A DNA stretch of 64,000 nucleotides from an uncultured Clostridia bacterium (lineage in GTDB: Bacteria; Bacillota; Clostridia; Lachnospirales; Anaerotignaceae). Where the stretch lies: assembly GCA_944378105.1 (NCBI GenBank), contig CALWGC010000001.1, forward strand, positions 1 to 64,000, given 5' to 3'. A program made the position numbers and the translations under genes. Positions 27,599 to 36,246 of the stretch are shown piece by piece. Below the pieces are notes generated by a model, which was not told where the DNA came from, did no database searches, and saw nothing but the letters and a program-made list of their open reading frames with translations. How positions within the stretch are numbered: the stretch's first letter is position 1; every line of letters begins with the position of its first letter.

Positions 27599-27952
27599 AA
27601 GAATCTCCTCCCTAATTATACTGTGTAACAAGTCTCCCTCTTGTGAAACAATTTTCCGGCCGGAGAAATTTGTTTCTTCATGGAATTTGGGTTAATTGAC
27701 ACAAACTCCACATAAGTACTATACTACAATAAAAAATAGTATCTATTCAATCGTATTTTGCACAATAATTTTTGTGCAATTAAAACAGATTGCATTTTTA
27801 TTCCTAAAATTTGAATAGAGAAAAAAGGGAAAAAGGCCAGAAAATGGATGGTTGGAGGTAATTTTCCATTTTTGTAAACCGGAAACATGTTTAAAAAAAG
27901 TAACAGAAAAGAGAAAACTTTTTTTAGTATTCCGTCTATTTTTTATACAAAA
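27599..27952. other. AT-rich intergenic region upstream of nhaC
   Basis: No gene is seen. It holds ATACTA-N10-TAGTAT (27720s-27740s), TTGCACAA-N6-TTGTGCAA (near 27760-27781) and a TCCGGCCGGA palindrome (near 27655). A minus-strand promoter for nhaC must lie here, but I could not place it confidently. Confidence 0.4.
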
Positions 27953-27953
27953 A

Positions 27954-27989
27954 AAAGAAGCCGGAACGATTGTTCTAGCTTCTTTTGGC
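27954..27989 (-). terminator. Terminator of trxA
   Basis: On the minus strand AAAAGAAGCTAGAAC pairs with GTTCCGGCTTCTTTT (one bulge), followed by a long T-run, just downstream of trxA. Confidence 0.9.
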
Positions 27990-27999
27990 AAATATCGTT

Positions 28000-28314
28000 T
28001 TATTCTGCTTCTAACATTTTTATAATTTGCGCCTTTGGTCTTACCCCAACGCTGCTATCGACCACTTTGCCGTTTTTCATGACCACCAAAGTTGGAATGC
28101 TCATGACGCGGAACTGATTGGCCAATTCTGGCTGTTCGTCCACATTGATTTTGCCCACTTTGATACCTTCCACTTCGTCGGCCACCTGATCCAATACTGG
28201 AGAAACCATCCGGCAAGGACCACACCAAGGTGCCCAGAAATCCAACAGCACAGGGGTTTCGCTTTCTAATACCTCTTTTTGAAAATTTGTTTGATCAATT
28301 TTAACGGTAGCCAT
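28000..28314 (-). CDS. trxA: Thioredoxin
   Basis: 104 residues, typical for a cytoplasmic thioredoxin. Active site WCGPC is at 30-34, with the preceding FWAPW and the cis-proline segment SIPTLVV. It reduces protein disulfides using thioredoxin reductase. The start is set at MATVKID because AAAGGAGG lies upstream. A longer in-frame version from 28377 has no ribosome site. No trxB is adjacent. Confidence 0.97.
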   Translation of the reverse strand: MATVKIDQTNFQKEVLESETPVLLDFWAPWCGPCRMVSPVLDQVADEVEGIKVGKINVDEQPELANQFRVMSIPTLVVMKNGKVVDSSVGVRPKAQIIKMLEAE

Positions 28315-28391
28315 ATTGCAAACCTCCTTTGGCTTCTTTAATGGTTCTATTATACAATAGTTTTTGACAAATGTCAATTAGTAAATGAGAA

Positions 28392-29777
28392 TTATTCTTT
28401 GTTAATTTCTGTTCTGCTGTTTTCCAGTCGGTTTTTCTCCTTTAGCTCCTGTAACCGTCTTCTGCGTCTGGCCCGTCTTCTGCGTTTTTTCTTTTCATAC
28501 ATTATTTTACCCACAATCAAGCGAATGATGACAAAAACAACAGCCAAAATGGCAAGACAGAGCAAAATCAGTTTGAAATTGACGGGGTTTTTGTCGGAAA
28601 GGGTTTCTGCTTCGGCGGCGACGGCGACGGTGTCTTGTGCCACCAAATCAATGGTACCCAATTCTTCTTCTTGCAAAAGAATGGTGGCCGTGCCCAGCTT
28701 TTGCCCGGCAGTGACGGGGGCATCCAAGGTTTCGGGTAACGTATCGGTAATTTGCAGCTGCTCCAAAGAAGCACTGGCGGGAAGTGTCACCAAAACAGGG
28801 GCTTGACTGACCACCATGGCGGTGCCAATTTCTTCCGCTTCTTCTTTTTTATTTAAGGTAGTAACAGGAATGGAGGCAAAAAAGTCGCCTTCGGCCAACA
28901 CTTCTGCCGTTTTGAAGTTGGCAAAGCCATAGTCAAACAAGGCAATGGTATCGGTATACTCGCCATAGCCGGTGGATTGCAGCACCACAGAAATCAGTTC
29001 GGTGTCGCCTTTTTTGGCATAGGCCACCAATGTGTTTCCGGCCTGGGTGGTATAGCCGGTTTTTCCGCCTTCACAATATTCGTAATAGAAAATGGAAGAA
29101 TCTTTGATCAGCTGGTTTTGCGCGTAAAGATAGCGGGTTTCCGGCTGTTTATTGGTGGGTGGAATTTCATAATATAAGGTAGCCATCAGTTCCCGAAAGA
29201 AATCGAATTTCAAAAGTTCTTTGGCGATGAGGGCCATATCGTGGGCTGTGGTATAATGATTGTCGTCATGGAGACCATTGGCGTTGGTGAAGTTGGTGCC
29301 GGTGCAGCCCAGTTCTTTGGCGCGGGTGGTCATGTGTTGGGCGAAGGCTTCCATGGAGCCGTCGATGTGTTCGGCAACGCCGTTGGAAACTTCGTTGGCC
29401 GATTGCAGCATGATGCCATAGAGGGCCTGGCGCATGGTGATTTGCTCGCCTTCGTCAATGGCGATGTGGCTGCTGCCCGGCTCGATGCTGAAAACGGCAT
29501 CGTGGGAAAAGGTGATGGTTTCATCCAAATTGCCGTATTCCAAAGCCAATAAAACGGTCATCAGTTTGGTGATGCTGGCTGGATAATGTTTTGCATCGCT
29601 GTCTTTTTCATAGAGTACGGTACCGGTGGAGGCATCAATCAAAATGGCGCTTTGGGCGTCCAAGGTGAGGGCGCTTGCAGCGTCAGAGGCCGTGTTCATC
29701 AAGTTGGAACCAAAAACGGGTATGGTCTGCAAGAGAATGAGAAGCAGACACAAAATCGAACATTTTTTCAGTTGCAT
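28392..29777 (-). CDS. D-alanyl-D-alanine carboxypeptidase (DacF/PBP5-type)
   Basis: 461 residues. A signal peptide (about 1-23) is followed by the serine peptidase S11 domain with all three motifs: SITK (68-71), SAN (126-128) and KTG (239-241). It trims the terminal D-Ala from peptidoglycan stem peptides outside the membrane. A C-terminal beta domain (about 300-390) is followed by a true transmembrane segment (about 402-425) rather than the usual amphipathic anchor. The cytoplasmic tail is strongly Arg/Lys-rich (KKKRRRRARRRRR). This could be DacF or another clostridial PBP5 paralogue. Confidence 0.92.
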   Translation of the reverse strand: MQLKKCSILCLLLILLQTIPVFGSNLMNTASDAASALTLDAQSAILIDASTGTVLYEKDSDAKHYPASITKLMTVLLALEYGNLDETITFSHDAVFSIEPGSSHIAIDEGEQITMRQALYGIMLQSANEVSNGVAEHIDGSMEAFAQHMTTRAKELGCTGTNFTNANGLHDDNHYTTAHDMALIAKELLKFDFFRELMATLYYEIPPTNKQPETRYLYAQNQLIKDSSIFYYEYCEGGKTGYTTQAGNTLVAYAKKGDTELISVVLQSTGYGEYTDTIALFDYGFANFKTAEVLAEGDFFASIPVTTLNKKEEAEEIGTAMVVSQAPVLVTLPASASLEQLQITDTLPETLDAPVTAGQKLGTATILLQEEELGTIDLVAQDTVAVAAEAETLSDKNPVNFKLILLCLAILAVVFVIIRLIVGKIMYEKKKRRRRARRRRRLQELKEKNRLENSRTEINKE

Positions 29778-29886
29778 CGTAAAACTCCTATGTATTTTTT
29801 TCTTTTTTCATGTTACAATAGCATAAATAGTATAGCAGAAAACAAGGGGTTTTCAAATAGAAATTTTCTTAAGGATGGGAAAGTAC

Positions 29887-30270
29887 ATGAAAAAGAAAAA
29901 GGCTTCTGTCTGCTGGTTATTGGTGACGGTGTTTGTGTTGGGCTGCGGATTTTGGTATGAAAGAACGTGGCCGGTGGATCGCATTTCCTTTGGACAAACA
30001 AAGGTAACCTATGGACAGGAAGTGGAATTGGCGGAGGCTTTTTCTCGAAAATTATATGAAGAAAGCTTGGTTGACATCAATACGGCAACCAAAGAAGCAT
30101 TGATGGATTTACCCTATGTGGGCGAAAGTACGGCCGAAGCCATTGTGGCTTATCGTGAGGCAAACGGACCGTTTCAATCACCGGAAGAATTGATGGAAGT
30201 CAAAGGCATTGGAGAAAAGACGTTTGCGGCCATGAAGGAGCGGGTGACACTTTCTAATCCCACAGAGTAA
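29887..30270 (+). CDS. comEA: ComEA-like helix-hairpin-helix DNA-binding protein
   Basis: 127 residues. An N-terminal membrane anchor (about 6-24) is followed by a short spacer and a C-terminal helix-hairpin-helix domain. That domain begins with the hallmark VDINTATKEALMDLPYVGES, then IVAYREANGPFQSPEELM and VKGIGEKTFA. ComEA is the DNA receptor for transformation. The SLBB domain of Bacillus ComEA is absent, making this a short form. The start could also be 29875. I prefer 29887 because the earlier ATG is only 2 bp from the AAGG site. It is the first gene of an operon with a two-component system. Confidence 0.85.
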   Translation: MKKKKASVCWLLVTVFVLGCGFWYERTWPVDRISFGQTKVTYGQEVELAEAFSRKLYEESLVDINTATKEALMDLPYVGESTAEAIVAYREANGPFQSPEELMEVKGIGEKTFAAMKERVTLSNPTE

Positions 30271-30284
30271 GGAGGCATAGATCG

Positions 30285-30977
30285 ATGGGATATCATATTT
30301 TAGTGGTGGATGATGAAAAGCTGATTGTCAAAGGCATTAAGTTTAGTCTGGAGCAAGACGATATGGAAGTGACAGCAGCCTATGATGGGGAAGAAGCGCT
30401 GAACTTATTAAAAGAGCAGCACTTTGATTTGGTGGTGTTGGATGTGATGCTGCCAAAAATGGACGGGCTGGAAGTATGTCAGCAGGTGCGGGGATTTTCC
30501 CAAGTACCCATTATTATGGTGACGGCCAAGGGAGAGGACATGGACAAAATCATGGGGCTGGAATATGGCGCCGACGATTACATTGTCAAACCCTTTAATA
30601 TTTTGGAATTAAAGGCGCGGATCAAAGCCATTTTGCGCCGTAGCATCCGCAAGGTGGACGAGGAAAAAGATAAACAAAAACACCAGCTGGAAATTCGGGG
30701 CCTCAAAATTGATTTTGACAGCCGCCGTGTTTTTTTGCATGGAAAAGAAGCCTTTTTGACGGCCAAAGAGTTTGATTTGCTGGAGCTGTTTATGCTCAAC
30801 CCCGGCAAAGTATACAGCCGGGAAAATTTATTGGATTTGGTGTGGGGCTTTGACAGCCCGGCCGACGCCAAGACGGTCAATGTCCATGTGCGCCGTCTGC
30901 GGGAAAAGATTGAAGAAAATCCCAGCGAGCCCCAGTACATTTTCACCAAATGGGGGGTAGGCTATTACTTTGGATAA
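30285..30977 (+). CDS. OmpR/PhoB-type response regulator
   Basis: 230 residues. The receiver domain has DD at 9-10, phosphorylation site D53 (VVLDVMLPKMDG), T80 and K102 (DDYIVKPF). The C-terminal winged helix, about 135-228, has KEFDLLELFMLNPGKVYSRE and the recognition-helix region DAKTVNVHVRRLREKI. It resembles the WalR/PhoP group. It overlaps the histidine kinase start by 8 bp, so the two are translationally coupled. It is preceded by comEA after 14 bp. Confidence 0.95.
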   Translation: MGYHILVVDDEKLIVKGIKFSLEQDDMEVTAAYDGEEALNLLKEQHFDLVVLDVMLPKMDGLEVCQQVRGFSQVPIIMVTAKGEDMDKIMGLEYGADDYIVKPFNILELKARIKAILRRSIRKVDEEKDKQKHQLEIRGLKIDFDSRRVFLHGKEAFLTAKEFDLLELFMLNPGKVYSRENLLDLVWGFDSPADAKTVNVHVRRLREKIEENPSEPQYIFTKWGVGYYFG

Positions 30978-32388
30978 GAAAAAAGCAAGCCATGGGATTC
31001 GTTGTTTATTATTGATTACTTATATGGTGGCAGGGATTTTGCCTTTGCTGCTGCTTTCTAGCGTGGTGTTTCGCATCACGGAGCAATATTACATTGAAGA
31101 GAGAAAAAAAGAACTGCTTAACCAAGCCAACATTCTCTCGGGCCATATCGCCTTGTCCGATTATTTAACCGATACGGAAAAAGCGGCGGAATTCATTGAG
31201 GACTTGGAACAGACCAGCTCCCAAGGGGATTTTCGCATCATCGTCACCGACGAGACGGGGCTGGTGGTCAACGACTCCAACAAGACGGAAATTGGGAAGA
31301 TGTATTTGATTCCGGAAATTGTGGAGGCGCTGGATAACAAAGACGTGGCCAAAGAACAGGCCAACGGCAGTATCTATGCTGTGGCCTCCATTGTAAACGA
31401 CGATGGGGAAAAGATTGGCGTGGTCTTAATTTCTGATATGCCCACCGACATTACCCAAAAAATGGAGGACATCCGCAAACAAATTTATACCCTGACGGCA
31501 GTGATTATTTTTATTGTCATCAGTATTGTGATGTTCTTTGCCCAGATGATTACAAAACCGTTGGAGCAGATGGTGGGTGTGATCCGAAAAATTGCCGATG
31601 GGCATTTGGATCAGCGGATTCCCACCACCGGCATGAGCAATAATGAAATCCGAGAAGTGACAGAGGCGGTCAACAACATGGCCGAAAAATTACAGCAGGT
31701 GGATATTTCCCGCCAGCAGTTTGTTAGTAACGTCAGCCATGAACTGAAAACGCCTTTAAGCTCTATTAAAGTCCTCAGTGAATCGATCCTGCTCAATGCC
31801 GATGCGCCAAAGGAAATGTATGTGGAGTTTTTGCAAGACATCACCAGCGAAGTGGACCGTATGACAGAAATCATCAACGACCTGCTGACATTGGTGCGGC
31901 TGGATCAAAAGGAAATCCCGGTCAACTTCAAAGACGAAAACTTGAATCTGTTGGTGCAAGAAGTCATCAAGCGGCTGTTGCCTTTGGCGGAGCACAACAA
32001 GATTACACTGACCTATGAGCAAAGCCAGGATGTGGTGGCCCAGGTGGATGCCACAAAATTGACCCTGGCCGTCAGCAACTTGGTGGAAAACGCCATCAAA
32101 TATACCGACGAAGGTGGTTCGGTGAAGGTGACGCTGGACTGCGACCATCAAAATGCCTTTTTGACGGTAACCGACACGGGGATCGGTATGGCGGAAGAAG
32201 AGTTAGGAAAGATATTCGATCGTTTTTATCGCATTGACAAAACAAGGGACAGACAGACGGGTGGAACTGGATTGGGGCTTTCCATCACCCATTCGACGGT
32301 GTTGTTACATGACGGCAGCATCAAAGTCTCCAGCAAGGAAAATGAAGGCACCACGTTTGTGGTGCGCATTCCGCTGGCCCACAGCTAG
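30970..32388 (+). CDS. Sensor histidine kinase (WalK/PhoR-like)
   Basis: 472 residues. TM1 is at about 12-34, the extracytoplasmic sensor at about 35-172 (PAS-like dCache style, IIVTDETGLVVND), TM2 at about 173-192 and HAMP at about 193-245. The phosphoacceptor is H257 in SHELKTPL. The ATPase domain has NLVENAIKY, DTGIGM and GGTGLGLSI. It starts at TTG (30970) inside the regulator's end, with GGGGGGTAGG as ribosome site. There is no PAS domain between HAMP and the kinase core, so it is simpler than WalK. The signal is unknown. Confidence 0.93.
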   Translation: MDKKKASHGIRCLLLITYMVAGILPLLLLSSVVFRITEQYYIEERKKELLNQANILSGHIALSDYLTDTEKAAEFIEDLEQTSSQGDFRIIVTDETGLVVNDSNKTEIGKMYLIPEIVEALDNKDVAKEQANGSIYAVASIVNDDGEKIGVVLISDMPTDITQKMEDIRKQIYTLTAVIIFIVISIVMFFAQMITKPLEQMVGVIRKIADGHLDQRIPTTGMSNNEIREVTEAVNNMAEKLQQVDISRQQFVSNVSHELKTPLSSIKVLSESILLNADAPKEMYVEFLQDITSEVDRMTEIINDLLTLVRLDQKEIPVNFKDENLNLLVQEVIKRLLPLAEHNKITLTYEQSQDVVAQVDATKLTLAVSNLVENAIKYTDEGGSVKVTLDCDHQNAFLTVTDTGIGMAEEELGKIFDRFYRIDKTRDRQTGGTGLGLSITHSTVLLHDGSIKVSSKENEGTTFVVRIPLAHS

Positions 32389-32403
32389 AAGGAGGCGTTG
32401 AAC

Positions 32404-33348
32404 GTGAAACGAAGTTGGATCTATCGTGTGGTGGTCTTGGTGGTGCTGCTGGTGGTGGTAATATTTGCAGCCAAAAAGCAGACCATCGCCCCCATCAGCC
32501 CTGTGGAGCAAACGGGTGCGGCCGAAGTCTATTATCTGGACGCCCAGTCCCAGCAACTGGTCTTCGAATCCTATGAAGTGGTGGGAAACAGCAAAGAAGA
32601 GCAGATGGAAAACATTCTGTTGCAGATGGCAAAAAAGCCACAGACAGAAGGTCTGGTCAGCACCATGCCAGAAACGGTGACGGTGCTTGGCGTGTCGCTG
32701 GAAGAAACGTTGGCCCGGGTGGATTTATCGGCTGGGTATGAAGAGCTGACGCCGGGGCAAAAAATGTATTTGCGGGGCGCTCTGGTATGGACCTTAACCA
32801 GTTTGCCCTTTGTAGAACAGGTGGAACTGTCGGTGGAAGGCGTGCCTTTGGTGCATTCCAACCAGAAGCCTTTGGGCCCTATGGACCGGTATAATTTGGT
32901 CATCAACCAGCCCATCGACCCAGAACCCACCAATGCCCTGCGGATTTTGACGCTTTATTTTGCCGATGCCGAAGGAAAGACATTGGTCAAAGAAGAGCGG
33001 ACGGTGGAAGTCAATGCCAATCAGGCGCTGGAACGGTATGTGCTGGAAGAATTGATTGTCGGCCCGGAAGAAGAAGGCCATACCCAAACGGTGCCCAAGG
33101 GGACCACGGTGCGAGATATCAAAACGGCCGACGGCATTTGTTATGTGGATTTGAGCCAAGACTTTGTCACAGGCCACACCGGCGGGACGGTGGAAGAATA
33201 TTTGACCATTTATTCCATTGTCAATTCTCTTTGTGAACTGGACGGCATCAAAAAAGTGCAGTTTTTAATTGAAGGCGAGAAGCAGGAAAATTTTAAAGGC
33301 AACAGCGAATTTGGTCAACCCTTTAGCCCCATTCTTCTGGAAGAATAG
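32404..33348 (+). CDS. GerM-domain lipoprotein-like/exported protein
   Basis: 314 residues. An N-terminal membrane anchor or uncleaved signal (about 6-24) is followed by two GerM domains, about 45-150 and 180-305. Each carries the pattern ...YFLD/YFAD...L...EELIVGP...VP.GT.V.......VDLS..F (for example LIVGPEEEGHTQTVPKGTTV, ICYVDLSQDF). GerM is a sporulation and germination protein in Bacillus. In other Firmicutes the domain occurs in proteins near LytR or two-component genes. GTG at 32404 is chosen since GGAGG is only 2 bp from the in-frame TTG at 32398. It is last in the comEA operon. Confidence 0.85.
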   Translation: MKRSWIYRVVVLVVLLVVVIFAAKKQTIAPISPVEQTGAAEVYYLDAQSQQLVFESYEVVGNSKEEQMENILLQMAKKPQTEGLVSTMPETVTVLGVSLEETLARVDLSAGYEELTPGQKMYLRGALVWTLTSLPFVEQVELSVEGVPLVHSNQKPLGPMDRYNLVINQPIDPEPTNALRILTLYFADAEGKTLVKEERTVEVNANQALERYVLEELIVGPEEEGHTQTVPKGTTVRDIKTADGICYVDLSQDFVTGHTGGTVEEYLTIYSIVNSLCELDGIKKVQFLIEGEKQENFKGNSEFGQPFSPILLEE

Positions 33349-33384
33349 AGGAAAACCTTCAGGCGAGGACCAAAAAGCAAGCAA

Positions 33385-33428
33385 AGCACGAAATTCCTTG
33401 AAACGACAGGGGTTTCGTGCTTTTTTTA
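33385..33428 (+). terminator. Terminator of the comEA/two-component/GerM operon
   Basis: AGCACGAAA/TTTCGTGCT outer stem with an extended loop region (TTCC/GGGG can add pairs), followed by seven Ts. Confidence 0.9.
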
Positions 33429-33600
33429 TCCAGGAAAAAGAAGAAAGCGGTGATGGATGGGAGAGGAAAAATAAAATGAAAAATATATTATAAATTATAA
33501 TGAATTTTTAATTTTTCAGTACATTAAAATAATGAATATAAATGATACTATATATATCTATCCTGTGTTGGCATACAATAAGAATGCGGAGGTGTAGACA

Positions 33601-33795
33601 ATGTCGGATGATTCTTTGATAATAAAACCAAAGCGAGTAAAAGGAGAAGATGGATATAAAACCATTTCTATTCGCATAAAAGAAGATGTGGTCAGTCAGA
33701 TTGATGACATATCTGCCAAAACAGGGCGAAGTCGAAACGAGTTGATTGGAATGCTGTTGCAATACGCAGTGGCGCGATGTAAAATTGAGGAATAA
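33601..33795 (+). CDS. Small ribbon-helix-helix (CopG/Arc-like) DNA-binding protein
   Basis: 64 residues. Residues 20-60 fit the ribbon-helix-helix fold: a beta strand YKTISIRIKEDVV, helix QIDDISAKTG, turn RSRNELI and a second helix MLLQYAVARC. Such proteins are dimeric repressors or antitoxins. No toxin gene follows, and a terminator lies 30 bp downstream. The 120 bp before it (33480-33600) is far more AT-rich than its surroundings. GGAGGTG lies 9 bp before the ATG. Confidence 0.8.
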   Translation: MSDDSLIIKPKRVKGEDGYKTISIRIKEDVVSQIDDISAKTGRSRNELIGMLLQYAVARCKIEE

Positions 33796-33824
33796 AATCC
33801 ATAAACTGCAAAAGAGGAAAAGAC

Positions 33825-33857
33825 GGCTTTGTTTCGGAAGGAACAAGGCCATTTTTT
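33825..33857 (+). terminator. Terminator of the ribbon-helix-helix gene
   Basis: GGCTTTGTT/AACAAGGCC (one wobble) with an 8-nt loop and TTTTTT, just before comEC. Confidence 0.85.
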
Positions 33858-33924
33858 ATCGGCAGAAAAGGGAAAGAATAGAACAGATACAAAGGAAGGA
33901 CATTATAAAGAAGGGGGAAGCGCA

Positions 33925-36246
33925 GTGAAACGGCCCATGTGGATCTGGTTGATTGCACTATGCGGAGGCATTTTGTTGGCAGCGGGCGAAGGAGTAGGAC
34001 AACAAGTGACCGGGCTGATTTGTGGGATTGGCTGTTTGGTGGCGGCCAGGGTACAAAGGTCGAAGGGAATGGCGGTAGGCGTCGTGGTTCTCTTTTTGGC
34101 CGGCGGGTTGGTGATCGCTCTTTCGCCAAAGCTTGGCAGTGTGGAAGGCGAGGTCAGCTTTTCCGGGGAAGTGTTATCCAGGCAGATTGCAGAAGACGGA
34201 AGACAGACGGTGGTGATGGAGCTTGAGGAGTTGTATCAAGATGGGAAGACATGGAAGGAAAAGGGACGGGTATCGGTCTATTTGCCCGAAGGTGTTTCGG
34301 TGTTACCGGGCAGTTTCCTGGTGGTTAAAGGCACCCTTTCCGTTCCCGCACCGCCTCAAAACCCCGGCGGGTTTGACAGCGCCACCTATGCCCGCTCCAA
34401 CGGACTGCGGTATCAATGTTTTGCGGAGGATGTGGTTTGTTATGGCACCAGGGAGATGACGGCGCTGGAGAAATTGGCCATGGTCCGCGAGCGGATTTGT
34501 CAAGTGTACGAAACGGTGCTTCCGGCCAAGGAAGCATCTTTGATGGCCGCCATGGTGACCGGCAGCACGGCATCGTTGGAAGACGGGGTACGGCAGTTAT
34601 ATAGCGATGGCGGCATTGCCCATGTGTTGGCCGTATCGGGATTACATACCACCATACTGGCGGGGATTTTGTTTGGCGCCTTCTTTTGGATGCTGCATCT
34701 GCCGCGGCGGTTTGCCATGGGGTTGGTGATGGTTTGTTTGGCGGTTTATTTGTTCTTTGCCGGTGCGCGGCCTTCGGTGGTGCGGGCCACGTTGATGGCA
34801 GAGTTGGTGTTTGGTGCGGCCTTGGTTGGAAGGGAGACGGACGGGTTTCATTCCATGGGACTTGCTGGGATTGTGCTGTTACTCCTGGAACCCTATGCCC
34901 TCTTTACGGCAGGGTTTCAACTGAGTTTCTTAACGACGGGAGCCTTTTTGTTTGCGGCCACCTATCCGCTGGACAGCAAGGATTGGAAAGGGCGGGTCAA
35001 ACGGTATTTGTTTACGACCACATTGGTGACGCTGCTTTCTTTTCCCTTGGTGGCATGGTATTTTTACCGGTTGCCGGTCTATGGCGCGTTGGTAAATCTT
35101 TTGGTGTTGCCATTACTGGGGCTCTTGCTGGCCATGGGTCTGGCCGTGGGATTGGTGGGGCTTTTCAGTTTGGAGCTGGCCCACTTTTTGGCAGGCGGTG
35201 TGTATGTGATTTTGCGGTTTTATGATGCCGTCACTTCCTTTTTCACATCCCTTCCCGGTGCGGTGCTTTTGACCGGACGGCCATCCATAGAAGCCATGGT
35301 GCTCTTTTATGGTTTGATTGCCTTTGTGTGTTTGGTTGGGATGAAAGGCCTTTGGAGAAAAGTGGTTTGGGGCAGCATGACGGGGCTTTTGTTGTGGATG
35401 ACGGTTTTGCCGGTCGTTATGCCAAAGGCAGAGGTTTGGTTTTTGGATGTGGGACAGGGAGACAGCAGCATTTTGCATACCAAGTCTGGCCATACTTTTG
35501 TCATTGATGCCGGCGGGTGGCCGCTGGCCAAGGTGGGAGAAAACACAGGGGCCAAAGTGGTTGCGCCGGCGTTAGAAGCGCTGGGGTTTGCGTCGGTGGA
35601 CGGGTTATTTGTGACCCATTTGGACCGGGACCATGCCCTGGGCGCCGTGGAACTGCTTTCCCTTTGTTCGGTCAAACGGTTATATTTGCCGGAGACACCC
35701 ATGGAAGGGGAACTGTACCACGACTTGTTAAAGGCAGCCAAGGAACAAGGGACAGAGGTGATCTTCCTTTCGGCCGGGCAGGAGATGGTGCTTTCTGAAA
35801 CGGAGAAGATTTCGGTCCTTTTGCCTTATCGGGTCAAAATGTGGCCCGAAACAGATGACAATCGGTCGTCACTTGTGTTAAAGTATGAAACAGGAGAAAG
35901 CAGTCTGTTGTGGATGGGCGATGCTGACAGTGAGGCAGAAGAATTGTTGCTGTTTGCCCAAACGCCCCTGGCGTGTGATGCCATTAAGCTTGGACACCAT
36001 GGCTCTGCCACCAGTTCTTCGGCTGCGTTTTTGGCGGATACCAAAGCGCAACTGGCCATCGTCTCCAATGGAGAAAATAACGTCTATGGCCACCCAAGCC
36101 AAGAAACCATCACCCGCTGCCAAGAAGCGGGCATCACCGTTTACGAAACAGCCAAAAACGGCGCCATCCATCTCACAAGCAAAGAGACAGGCTGGCACCT
36201 GGAGGGAAGCTACCATGAAACAACTGAAGGAAGAACTGAAGAATAA
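33925..36246 (+). CDS. comEC: DNA internalization competence protein ComEC/Rec2
   Basis: 773 residues. An N-terminal OB-like domain (DUF4131 region, about 60-165) is followed by the multi-spanning Competence domain (about 215-480; GGIAHVLAVSGLHTTILAG). The C-terminal metallo-beta-lactamase domain (about 510-765) has FLDVGQGDSS, THLDRDHALG and LGHHGSATSSS. ComEC forms the channel that takes up single-stranded DNA in transformation, and its MBL domain is thought to degrade the other strand. GTG at 33925 is preferred, with AAGGGGGAAG upstream. The 33829 start lies inside a terminator. It overlaps holA by 32 bp. Confidence 0.95.
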   Translation: MKRPMWIWLIALCGGILLAAGEGVGQQVTGLICGIGCLVAARVQRSKGMAVGVVVLFLAGGLVIALSPKLGSVEGEVSFSGEVLSRQIAEDGRQTVVMELEELYQDGKTWKEKGRVSVYLPEGVSVLPGSFLVVKGTLSVPAPPQNPGGFDSATYARSNGLRYQCFAEDVVCYGTREMTALEKLAMVRERICQVYETVLPAKEASLMAAMVTGSTASLEDGVRQLYSDGGIAHVLAVSGLHTTILAGILFGAFFWMLHLPRRFAMGLVMVCLAVYLFFAGARPSVVRATLMAELVFGAALVGRETDGFHSMGLAGIVLLLLEPYALFTAGFQLSFLTTGAFLFAATYPLDSKDWKGRVKRYLFTTTLVTLLSFPLVAWYFYRLPVYGALVNLLVLPLLGLLLAMGLAVGLVGLFSLELAHFLAGGVYVILRFYDAVTSFFTSLPGAVLLTGRPSIEAMVLFYGLIAFVCLVGMKGLWRKVVWGSMTGLLLWMTVLPVVMPKAEVWFLDVGQGDSSILHTKSGHTFVIDAGGWPLAKVGENTGAKVVAPALEALGFASVDGLFVTHLDRDHALGAVELLSLCSVKRLYLPETPMEGELYHDLLKAAKEQGTEVIFLSAGQEMVLSETEKISVLLPYRVKMWPETDDNRSSLVLKYETGESSLLWMGDADSEAEELLLFAQTPLACDAIKLGHHGSATSSSAAFLADTKAQLAIVSNGENNVYGHPSQETITRCQEAGITVYETAKNGAIHLTSKETGWHLEGSYHETTEGRTEE

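Noticed and set aside
33829-33924. Longer start for ComEC
   Set aside because: It overlaps the terminator of the preceding gene. GTG 33925 has a good ribosome site and a normal N terminus.
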